DNA of 64,000 nt from NCBI RefSeq assembly GCF_030272615.1, contig NC_081414.1:47608501-47672500 (forward strand), in the 5' to 3' direction. This document shows, one piece after another, positions 13,001-25,000 of this stretch (positions within the stretch are counted from its first letter, which is position 1; every line of letters starts with the position of its first letter). The notes under the pieces were generated by a model. That model made no database searches. It saw only the letters and a list, made by a program, of their open reading frames with translations, and was not told the DNA's origin. The stretch is from Cryptomeria japonica (lineage: Eukaryota > Streptophyta > Pinopsida > Cupressales > Cupressaceae). Both the position numbers and the translations under genes were made by a program.

Positions 13001-16000
13001 CTAACTCTAGAATGCAAAATGAATAAAATCGCCTAGGTAAAAGATCGAAATTAGATGGCCTCAACGTGATTTCTTCTTCAAGTTAGCAACTTCGCCACCT
13101 TTCAAGTCTTTGACGTGATCTTCCAATATCCTTGGCAAGTTCGCACAATATGAAACTTTAGATTCGCACCTCCTTTGATGATACTTCACACCACCTTGCT
13201 TGAAATGAAATTCGCTCTCTCTAAACACAATTCGCACCTTCCTTTGTCTTCCTTAAATTGCACTTGAGTGTGGATGATAAAATGATAATGTGAAAATAAA
13301 AATCTTCACCAACCTTTATAAGCGCTCACACCTCAATTACCACTAGGCCGACTTGGTAATTAAAAACAAATTTTAAATAAAATATAAAGGCCGACCTTAG
13401 TAAAATTAGGCAATTAAAAATGATTTTTTTAATAAATAACAAGGCCGACTTCCATAAACCAAGCGCTCTATTTGATTTTAAATTAATAATTAATAATTAA
13501 TTATTAAATGCCTTTATTAATTAATAAATTCGATTTTCTTTTACAAGGCAATAATTAATTAATGATATCAAGCGCAAATTTTAAATGCTTTCAATTAAAT
13601 ATCGATTTTCCTAGCATTTAAATAAATTCAAAAATGTGTTTGAGCGCCAAAATTTAAAGATGAAAAATGCAAACCTCATCGCCCTGGTCCCTGACTGAGG
13701 GACAGGAGCGATCCATCAACTTGGTCTTGATTCTTGCACTTTTGACGTTCAAAATCCTCATCTTTACGTTGAAGTTGGCATTTTCGTTGGGTCATTCGAG
13801 CTTGATTGACTTGCTTGTGCGAATTAGTGTCCTTTAGATGTGATATCGCCCTGGTCCCTTGGAGAGGGACAGGAGCGAACTTCATAGTTTCTCCTTAATC
13901 TTGCTTTTTTAAATCTCAAATCTCCATCATAAAGCAAACAATAATGTTATTTCTTCATTCCATGCTTGTCTCACTTGACTTCTACAAGGCGTATTTGATG
14001 TTGGGAGGATTATCGCCCTGGTCCCTTGGTGAGGGACAGGAGCGATCCTTGTGCTCTAATCAACATTCTTTGTAGTTAACCTTTAACTTCTCGCTCATTG
14101 CCTTCCAAACGACGATCTTGATCTTGTGCAATCCTGCCTTGTCTTGATTTTGAGGAAAAATGAACGTTTTAATAAAAATCGCTTTGGTCCTTGTCCAAAG
14201 GACAGGAGCGATATAGCTTCCTTGTTCAAATTGGTATTCATTTGACGTTTGAAACCTTTGTATATCATCTTCAAAAGACACCTTAGACCTTTTATCATCT
14301 CGCATAACCTTGACTTAACGTGATTTTTGAAGGATTTGGCAACTATAGTCAATATCGCTCTGGTCCCTGCCTGAGGGACAGGAGCGAACTTCAAGGTTTT
14401 GAGCTTGTCTTTGCTTCCATCAACTTGCAATTACTTTCATCGTGTAGAATGAAGTCCCTTGATCCTTCTTAATCACTTAATACTTGATAAACTTTCGAAA
14501 TCTAGGCCTTTATAGGAATTTCGCTCTGGTCCCTGCCTGAGGGACAGGAGCGAATTAGGTGTCTTGGTGTAATTCCTTTAACATAGGCGACTTTGGATAC
14601 TTCGTTCTTCATTGAGATGCCTTAAAACATCCTAACCACCTTGTTCTTCGTCCTGGAGTGTCTTGAACTTGGAGGAACGGCAATATAACCATCACATCGC
14701 CCTGGTCCCTGACTGAAGGAGAGGAGCGATCTTGCTCTTGTAGGCTTCATCTCACTTTGCTAACTTCAAAAATTATCTTCAATGGTCTTGTTATACTTCG
14801 TTTCACTCATCCATGCCTTGGAATTCATTGTAACTTGGCAAGAAATTTGTCTAAGACAAAAATCGCTCCGGTCCCTGACAGAGGGACAGGAGCGAACTTG
14901 GGCATTTGGGTCCCTTGTTGATGTTTTGTAATCTTCAATTTATCTTCAATGGGTTCAATTCATCTCCTTTCTTGCCTTCAAACGTAAAACTTGCTTGATC
15001 TTTGCCCAGTACATGCCCTATGAGGAACTTCGCTCTGGTCCCTAGGAGAGGGACGGGAGCTACAATGGATTTCGCCCTGGTCCCTGGCTGAGGGACAGGA
15101 GCGATTTTGGCGTTCTGGACCATTTTTCTTCATGACGGCACTCCAAGTTATATTCATTTGATAAAACACATCTCCTTGGACCTCTTCAAATCACTAAGTT
15201 GTTAAAATCCTGCAAGAACAAAGCAATATTTGATTTTGAGCTCCAGTCCTTCACTGAGGGACAGGAGCGATTTTGACTCCTGGGGCATTTCCGTGTTCGT
15301 GAAATTCTTCAATTTATATTCAACGAAAAGATCACGCCTTTCTTTATTACTTCCACTCGAAAAATCATCTTGATCTTGCAGAGACAGTGAGATTTTTGAA
15401 AACAAGCTCCGGTCCTTCACTGAGGGACAGGAGCGATTTTGCTCCTATAGGCCAAAATATCAAGATTTCACAAGTTTAATCACTTCACGAGGCAAAAACA
15501 AATCATTCCCCATGCCCAAGATCAAATATCAAAAAAACTCAAAATTTGGTCAAAATTACTCAATAGGATAAAATTCACATCTCATCATCAACACTTAGAC
15601 AAATTAAGACTCTGCATTCAAAATTCCAATTGAAAATAGACCATTCTAGCGAATTCACTTCATTCAAAATTGCATCCTACAAAAGGAAGCTCAAAAAGCT
15701 CTCAAGACTGGCTGGACTCTGGCCTGAAAAGATCGAAAAAGGGAACCCTAAGGCTTGACCCTAAATCCAGACAACTGACAAACTACCAAAATCCTAAAAA
15801 AACAAAACGAAAGGCGAGCGAAAAACGAGCAAAAAGACGGGGTCCCCATTTTAAATGGGGCGATGTGTGAAATGGTCACAACAGTACCGTGGAAGTCGAA
15901 GAGGGGCACCATCAAAGCCTGCTATTTGGATGTAGGAGAACCTCGGGAACTAAATGAACCAGGCTCCATGCCTCTGTACTAGGATAGTAGCTTGCTTTGA

Positions 16001-19000
16001 GAGCCTTATGTGTAATCCTCCCTGCATCAGCCTGACTAGGCGCATTGTGAAGGCGTCATTGACGCGCTCATATTGGCCAACTACATAAGCTGGGTTGTTC
16101 TTTTCCCTCTGAGCTATATCTTGGTAATGCAGCTGTGGGTAACAATCATAAACCTTTACCTGATCAGGCCCATTCCCGATTTCACCTTTCATTATCAAAC
16201 CTGGCAGCGGCTGGTTCTTGGCGAACATATAGACCAAATAAGAGGTCATGGTGAAGTATTTCTTCGTTTCAAGCTCTATCAACTAGGTGTGAATGTTGTC
16301 GCTTATGATCTAGGCCCAGTCAAATTTAGACTTCCCAGCGAAGACTTGCTCTGTGAAATAGAACATCCACTCTTCAAAGTAGTTGGATTTAGGGAGTCCC
16401 ATCACTCGGCTGAGTAATGTGACCATATCCCCATGTTCATTATGAAAATCACTTCTGGCGGACTTTTTCACAATTATGGCGCTTGGAGGCCTTTTCTCTT
16501 TGTACCACTCTTCATTGATCAATGCTTTGCATCGGGTCGGATTCATATCATATGCCCCTTGTGCTTCATCTATAGTTGTGGCTATGGAATTGTTTGGAAA
16601 GGGAATGTCAAATGCATCGCCAATGGCCTCAGGGGTGAAGTTGGCGATGGTCATGTTCTCAAGGAGCACCAGTCTGGAATTCGGCTGATAATGTCGGGTA
16701 GCCTCTACCACTAGCTCATAGTTCTGTACTGTTGGAGGAAATCCTGCCACTTGGGCGATGCCACTTTCCACCATCTGTCTAGGCTTGCCATATGCGTTAG
16801 GTGAGAAGACCCGATTCCTGAAGTCTTGAATGTCAATATGGCCAAGGTCGGTATCACCGACATTGTCCCAGACGCTCTGCACTTTTGACTCCCTCAATCC
16901 TCCCCTCTGATATTGATACTTCATCCTTTCAACCTTGTGCGGGATATCTGATTTGGATGCTCGCAATGTCTCGGCTGCAGCGGGCGTTTTTGATGATTCT
17001 ATCGCCAATTTAGGCATTTATCCTGCACGGCCGGATGCGGATTACGAGGTGATACACAAGAAGGAAGGCGGGTTAGATAGAAAATATTCCAGTATTTACA
17101 GGATTAATTCAAAATTTAGACTGGACATGGAGCGACATTTGTAGCTAAAAGGGCTTGATTAATTTTAACCACAGCATTCATGAAGATTTTTTATTGCGAA
17201 TTTATACTTACGCTTTCTGGACTTTGGATCAATTTTCAACAGAGACAAAGCATGAAAAATTCTCCTAAGTTTGAAAATACAATTTTTGGCTAAACCTCAG
17301 GAGTGAATTCTAAATTTTGACTGCTTTGAACAAGGTTTTACAAGCGAAAGAGATGCAGATTTCGAAAATTGAAGCATTTTAATCAGATTTCGCACATACG
17401 TCTGTTTGATTTATAAGCATTTCAAATGATCAAGGAAGACAAAGTGTACTTACCTGACGAAAACGGATGGCGAAGAATTGCCCGGCCTTGCTACGTGAAG
17501 GGGAATGGATGTTTCTGCAAAGTTTCGAATTCCAACGGTTATCTCCTTGATTTAAATTTTTTCGCGGTTGTTGGACGAAAGAGAATTTATCATTTTAAAT
17601 GATTTTTTTACCACGAGTAATTCGTAAACTGAATTTGAATGATTTGGGATAGTTTATGCAGCGTTTTACCTTGAATTACCTTGGATCATGCGAAATTAGC
17701 TTTCTTTCCCTTTCAAAATCGGACGTGGTCTCCTTTACACGAAATGCAGCAACGTAGAGGGGGTTTATCAATTTTGAATTTCCATAACTGGGCCTGTGCG
17801 CAGCAATTTCGGAGAAGTAGAGGACTTCAGAATTTCAAACGCTTTTACCTTTCAACTTCGGACCTTTTGGCGAATGTGGAGGCCCTTCGAAATTTAAACT
17901 TTGCTTTTTTTGCCCAGCCTGCGTGAACTTTGGAGCATATGGATGCCTCTTTCTGCAATTTCACATAACTTCGGCCCTATGGGATTTCGCGATTTCTTTT
18001 AATGCCTCTGGCGAATTTCGGAGCGCTTGGGGTTTTCAGCGAACTGGAGATTTTCGAAGCACTTAACCTGTTTCACAAATTTTCAAAACTTCGGACCCTA
18101 TGACACCTATGTTCGCATGCTTTTGCCCCTTCGAATTTCGGAACACCTTCTGCGATTTCGGAGGTTTCGCGATCTTGCCCCTTTGGAGTCTTGGGCGTTT
18201 TGAAGCATATTTCGCGATTTTAAAAAAATAAACTTTAGAGCTTCAACGCTTTTGCAACTTATCGAAATTTCGGACCTTAAGCTCGATTTTGCAAATCTCG
18301 GGGCTCTTGGATGTTTTCGCTATTTAAAAGAAGGTTTTCGGACCAAATGACATATTATGCAAAATTGATGTATTTTGAAATTTCGGAGCTGGGGTTTAAA
18401 GCGAATTTCGGACCCAAAGGGGCTTTTCGCAACTTTTAACACTTTTCACATTTTCTAATTTTTGTCCCAGGGTCCAAAAATGGACATTTAAGTGATTTTC
18501 GGAGCTTATTACATATTTGGCGAATTTTAAAAGAAACTTCGGACCTAAACGCCACTTTTCCAACTTCGATATATTTTCAATTTACCCCCCAGGGTCCGAA
18601 ATTCGGGACTTAAGGCGAATTTCGGACCTAGATCATCCTTTTGCAAATTTCGGAGCTCTCAGCACCTTTTGCGATTTGTCATATTTTGAAATTTCGGAGC
18701 TAAGGTCCGAATTTGGGGTTTTTGAAGCGAATTTCGGACCTGGAGGAGCTTTTTGCAACTTTTAACACTTTTCAAATCTCGCCCCAGGGTCCGAAAATGG
18801 ACGTTTTAAGTGTCTTTCGGACCTTGAAGGTCTTTTTACAAGATTTCAAGCTATTTCGCATGCTCCAGTTTTCGCCCCAGGGTCCGAAAATGGACATTTA
18901 AGTGATTTTCGGAGCTAAACCCACCTTTGCAATATTTAAGAAAGCATTTTTGGACCAAGTAGGAAATTTTGAATTTTGAAATTTTCGCCGCAAGGTCTGA

Positions 19001-22000
19001 AATTCGGCCCCTTGGGCGATTTTAGCAAATTCCCAACCTTGTGAAATTTTAATCTTTTAGCCTCTGGGTCCGAAATTCGGCCCATAAGGCAATTTTGGGG
19101 AGTTAGGTAAAATTTCAGACTCCAGACCAGTTTTCGCCAGACTCTACAAATTTGGATTTCGGAGGCTTCGGAATTCTAAGGCACTTGGGCAAGTTTCGCA
19201 ACCTCGGCATTTTGGCCAGGAAATTCGCTCCTTCACCAGCAGGCGAAAATCATCCTTTACTCAAATCCCACAAACATCGCGGAGACAAACCTTATGCAGT
19301 CTACTTCATAGCTCTTCGTGCGAAAAAAAAACGGCGACTTTGGTCCTCGTGCAACCTTTAGACACACTGCTCTTGCTTGGCGGGCTTCGCCAATTTCTAT
19401 CACCTTACGCCTATCCAAGGCGATTTTCAAAATTTTGAACAAACTCTCAGCATTCGCACCCGACGGCTGGACTAGCCGGATGGATTCATCGACTCTTTTC
19501 CTTGACATCATTACTTCACAGACCAGTTGCGGACTCGCTCGAAAGGACGTGAGACACTCCGCGCGAAACTCAACAGGGCGAGGACGAAAGGCTAAAAAAA
19601 AAAAAAGGAAGGGGGACCCTGTCGGCGACAAGGAGCGTGTGCAACACACAACACACATTCAGGAGCAACTGGAGAGACGCCTGAAACTCTATCAGATAGT
19701 TGAAGGAGGGAGCCCGATAGAGGGTTCTTAGCAACATACACAAGAGTGGGATAGGAGTCACAACAGCCTGCAGGCAATAGTGGGTAGTGATAATTGGGAG
19801 CAAACAACCGCACCAACCGAGTCCTTCAACAATCCCCAGAGTAACCTAGGGAGTACGAGAAAGATGGCACATACCCCTAAAAAGCAAAAACTTCCATGAT
19901 TCAATGGAGTAGGATCAGAGGATCCCACCCATCACTGTAAAACTTGCGTCACCATATGGCAGGCCAATGGCGAGGATGATGAGGACTACTGGTTGAAAGC
20001 ATTCCCAGCCACCCTCCGCTGAATTGCCATTGATTGGTACACGGACCTGCCCACCACTTCAAAGGATACTTGGAAAAATCTCAGTAAGGCGTTCCAGGAG
20101 GAGTTTCGGTTACTTCGGGACGATGACGAGATCGTAGCAGAAATATACAACACCAAACAGGGCAAGAGTGAGATGGTAAGGTCCTACTACCGCAGGCTGA
20201 AAGAATTGATCAGAAAAATGGACAACACCCAGCCGATGGTTTGAAGAAGCGATGGTTCATCGAGAAACTGAACCCATCCCTGTGGAGGAAGATGAAGGTA
20301 ATACCTCCATCTACTTTCATGGATGCGTACAATAGAGCCATGGACATTGAAAGTGAGAACAAGACGTCAAAGGGTAAGAAGCGCACAAGTGACGAAGATA
20401 GTAGTGATGGAGAAAGTGAGGAGGAGTCTCGGACGATACAAGCACTTCGGAAGGATATGAAGAGGATGATGCGGGAAATGCAGACTCAGAAGGAAGAAAG
20501 TAGGGAGGGCATAGACCTCTGGTGCACAGAGTGCAAACTGGAAGGGCACACAAAAACCAAATGCCCGAAGAAAGCCTTCTGCGATATCTGCCAAGTGTTG
20601 GGACATTCTATTAAGGAATGCCCCTACAACCTGAAGGCAAGGAGTGCCCAGGTACTCTACACGCAAGAGCAGGCAACACCACCAACTACACCCTCAAAAA
20701 ACACAAACTCAGATGCCTCACCAAGTGGCTATAGGAAAAGTCGGAGGGGGAGTAACAACAATAGCAATAATAATACCCCACGTAGTCGCATCCAATATGA
20801 TGCAAAAGGCAGACCAATGATACAATGCTGAAGGTGCAACGAATGGGGCCATTTTGCACGCAACTGCCAGAGTGGTGTTGGACAAGGAGGAGGGCTACTC
20901 TGCAAATGGTGTGGGCCAAGCAACCACGAGGATGCGGAGTGCCCAAGACAAAAGGGCGTGAACATGCTAGAGGTAGCTCAGCCAGAACCAAAATCATTGG
21001 CCATTACCTGATCTCATGCAAGGAAACTAACGTACCCTGACCCGAGTACAGAAAAGGAAAGGCTGAAGGAGGCACAGAAGGAAGTAGAATGGGAAATGAG
21101 TGAGGAACAACGGAAGACAGTATCCAACAAGCTCACCAACACCATACGAGCCGCCTATGAAGCAACCATAATGAAGCAGCTACTACAAACCATCGTGCCA
21201 GTCCGAGTAGCGGACTTGTTGCAGACACTGCCACAACTGCGGATAGCCATAACCCAGGTGGATAATCAGATCACATTAGAGGGGACCAAGATGGAGGAAA
21301 AGACGTCAGGCGACAAGGAGGAAGTGGAAGAAAGGAACTACTCGAAGGAGGCCGCTGACCCTATGTTGATGACAGTAGGTGTGGGCAGAACACCAGCTGT
21401 AGTAGAAATGGAAATCATGGGCTACAAACTCACCAATACGATTGTGGATGGAGGATCAGCAGTAAACGTGTTAGCGGAGGAGACATGGAAGGCCTTGGGG
21501 AAACCAACACTGTGGCCAACCACATTCCACCTGGTAGGAGCAAACCAACATGGAATAAAACCAATCGGCACACTCATGGGACAAAAGGTAACCATTGGAA
21601 CCCAACAGTTCTTTCTGGATTTTATGGTTATATCTTTAGAAAGGAAGGGATATGATGCACTCTTGGGAAGAGGATGGCTCATCATGGCCAAAGCAGATCA
21701 CAATTGGAAAAAAAACACTCTCTCAATCGAAAGTGATGGAAAAAAATATATCATTGATCTACGGAACCAAGTAGTGAGTCAGGAAGTGGCTTCAGACTCT
21801 GGGTCTGAGAAAGATACACCGGAGGAGGATGGTGAGATGGAACCTGACGAAGAGGGAGTACTCTGCTTAGGGAATTGCTCGGAGGACGAGACAAGTTCTA
21901 TCAATGGGCTATTGCACTAGCAGATGGATGATTACAAAATCTTCCACCCAGAGTGCAATGTGTTGGAGATCCTTGAGATCGAGAAAGACAATACCTACCC

Positions 22001-25000
22001 GCCACAATTTGTCGAGTACCAGGAAGGGGAGGCACGGGTAGATGGGGCCTCGGCTCATCAATTTGGAGAAAATGAGGTCGTACAATATGTGGAACCGAAG
22101 GTACGACAAACCAACCTTGGTGAAGAAAAGGACCCAAAAGTAATACTAGTGGGGGATGATTGGGACCCTGTACTGAAGGCAGCAGCATTTAAAATATTCC
22201 TCGAATATAAAGATGTGTTTGCTTGGACATATAAGGATTTGAAAGGGGTACCTCCAGAATTATGCGTACATCGCATACCATTAATACCAGGGGCCAAGCC
22301 GGTACGGAAACACCCCTAGCACATGAACAAGAATTATGCAGCTAAGGTGCAAGAGGAAATAGAAAAGATGTTAGAGGCCGGAATCATATTCCGGGTTCAA
22401 ACCAGTGAATGGGTCTCACCCATTGTCATTTCGCTCAAGAAAGAAGGGAATCAGATCTGTATCTGTGTAGACTTCAGATGTTTAAATGCTGTAACTGTCA
22501 AGGAAACGTTCCCGATACCTTTCACTGATAGTATACTGGAAGAAGTGGCAGGGCACGAAATTTATTCCTTCATGGATGGCTTTTCGGGCTGCAACCAAAT
22601 CAGCATAGCAAAAGACAAGCTGAAAACCACATTTATTGTGGAGGATGGAGTTTACGCGTACAACCGGATGCCATTTGGATTGTGCAACGCCCCGGCCACA
22701 TTCCAGAGGATCATATTGCATATCTTCAACAAGATGGCAACTGGAAATTTAAAAGCATTCCTTGATGATTGGTCAATATATAGTGAGAAGAAGGATCATT
22801 TGAAAATATTGGGGAAGTGCATGGAAAGGTGTCGTCGAGCACGACTTGCCCTCAATCTGAAGAAATGTCGGTTTCTCGCTCCACAAGGAAGGTTACTTGG
22901 CCATAGTCTGCAAAGTAGGGTTGAAGACTGACCCAGATAAGGTAAGAGTCATCATTGAGATGGAAAGCCCGATGGATGTTAAAGGAGTAAAATCCTTCCT
23001 TGGCCATGTGGGGTACTATCGACGGTTCATTAAGGGATTTGTTGAGGTCTCTCTTCCGCTAGAAAAACTCACGAGGAAGGGGGAGCCATTTGTATGCCAC
23101 CGAGAGCAAGAGGAAGCCTTCAGGGAATTCAAATCCAGACTTGTAAGTGCACCTATCCTAATATACCCAAATTGGGACAATAAATTTCATGTGCATGTAG
23201 ATGCCTCCAACTTTGCCATTGGCGCCACTTTGGCGCAGGCAGGAGCCACGGACTTGGATCACCCTATATACTTTGCCAGCCACCTATTGTCAAAAGCAGA
23301 AAGAAACTATAGCACCACAGAACGGGAGGCCTTAGAGATGGTGTACGCAGTGCAGAAATTCTGTCACTACCTCCTGGCCACACCCTTTACCTTCTTTGTG
23401 GATCACCAGGCACTCGTGTACCTAGTTAATAAACCGGTCATCCAAGGGAGAGTAAGTCGATGGCTGATCTTAATTTACCTTCAACATTGTGGTACGACCA
23501 GGAAAAAGCCATGTAATGGTTGACCACCTGTCAAGAATAAAATCAGGAGAACAGGCAGAAGGGGGAGTGAATGAGGATTTTCCAGATGGCCACTTGTTCC
23601 AAATAGCAGTCTTGCCATCTTGGTACGAGAAGCTTGGACAGTATCTCTCCACAGCAACGTTCCCGAAGGAGATGCCCCCAAGCGAAAGAAGGAAGCTGGC
23701 ACTAAAAAGCACGATGTTCCAATTGATCCATGGGCTTTTATACAAAATGGGCCCATAAGGGATACTACGAAGGTGTGTCTTGGAGGAAGAAATTCATGGG
23801 GTTCTTAGGGAATCACATGAAGGACTAGTGGGAGGGCATATGAGCCCAGATGCCACGGCAAGAAAAATATTACTAGCAGGGTTATGGTGGCCTACACTCT
23901 ATGCAGATGCGTGGGAATGGGTGTCAAGTTGTGACACTTGCCAAAGGGCAGGCAAGCCACTCAAACGAGATTTTATGCCTCTTTTTCCATCCCACCCTCG
24001 AGTGTTGTTCGAGAGGTGGGGGCTAGATTTTGTAGGGCCACTCAGGATAAGCAATGTGCACAGATGTCGATACATAGTCGTGGCTACAGAATACCTTACA
24101 AAGTGGGCCGAGGCCCGAGCTTTCCCGAATAAAATAGGACTCCGCACTGCCAAGTTTCTATATGAACAGATCGTAACTCAGTTCGGAATACCCATACAAA
24201 TCACCAGTGATAGGGGTGTACATTTTGTGAATCAAGTGATACGCACCATGACAGTGGAAATTCAGAATTTTTCACACGCTGTCAAGTCCGTACTACCCAA
24301 GGGCGAATGGGCAAGCAGAGTCAACAAACAAAGTATTGGTATCCATTCTATACAAGACTTGCAGAGTAGAACAAGGGGACTGGGAAGAAAGGTTGGGAGT
24401 TGTGTTTTGGGCCTATCGTACTACTTACAAAGCCACTACTGGACATACTCCATTTCAACTCATGTATGGGCAGGAAGCTGTGATGCCAGCAGAGTATATC
24501 GTACCGAGCTTGAGAATAGCAATCCAGAACCGGTTAGGAGATGAAGAGAGCCTAAGGAAGCGGCTGGCTACATTACTTCAGATGGAGGAACGTAGGACAA
24601 TGGCACAATGGGCCATGGAAGTAGCCTAGAGAAGAAGGAAATTTTGGCATGACAAGCATCTGCGATGGATGAAATTCTCGTCAAGACAGTTGGTGCTCAA
24701 GTACAACGGCCGCAATGAACTTCGACCTGGGAAGTTCAGGGTTTGTTGGTTAGGACCCTATAGAATAAGGGAAGTAGGGGCAAACGGAGCTATAAAATTA
24801 TCTACCATAGATGGCAACCCGATCAAGGACTCGATGAATGGTTCAAAGCTCAAAATCTATAAGGAGAGAGAAACTGTTGCTGTGAATATGTTGGGGTACG
24901 ACTTGACAAAAGGTCAGACCAAGGAAGACGAGGGTGATTCTAAGTCACAAAAGCTAGGTACATGGGTTCTAAAATTTTGGAAAAACAAGGGAAAAATTAA

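Larger units (their letters stand above)
8500..15888 (-). mobile_element. Unit B2: TG...CA element with an intact 1026-codon ORF, inserted in B1
   Basis: The element spans 8505-15883 (7379 bp) between GTACC duplications (8500-8504 and 15884-15888). Its ends are TGTTGACGTGT and ...GGTCACAACA. On the minus strand its layout is a 3.1 kb leader with twelve hairpin-type repeats at about 170 bp spacing, the ORF at 12802-9722, and a 1.2 kb 3' part. B1 shares the end sequences, gene order and segment lengths but has diverged in sequence. The insertion splits the B1 gene inside the RYPTD motif, which shows exactly the empty site. No LTR pair, primer binding site or polymerase was found inside. Confidence 0.92.
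4870..19658 (-). mobile_element. Unit B1: TG...CA element with a degraded large ORF, inserted in gypsy gag
   Basis: The element spans 4875-19653 between CACAT duplications (4870-4874 and 19654-19658). Its ends are TGTTGACGTGT and ...CACACAACA. After removing nested B2 it is about 7.4 kb, close to B2's 7379 bp. Read on the minus strand it has a 2.6 kb leader rich in TCGGACC/GGTCCGA motifs, a roughly 3.1 kb gene broken by stops and by B2, and a 1.2 kb 3' part. No second copy of either end is found inside, so there is no LTR pair, and no reverse transcriptase, integrase or transposase is visible. It may be a giant solo LTR, a gutted LTR element or an unnamed class. Confidence 0.88.

Noticed and set aside
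13679-15436. Regular spaced repeats that could suggest a CRISPR array
   Set aside because: Spacing is about 170 bp, cores vary, the context is a eukaryotic transposon and no cas genes exist. It is an element leader array.
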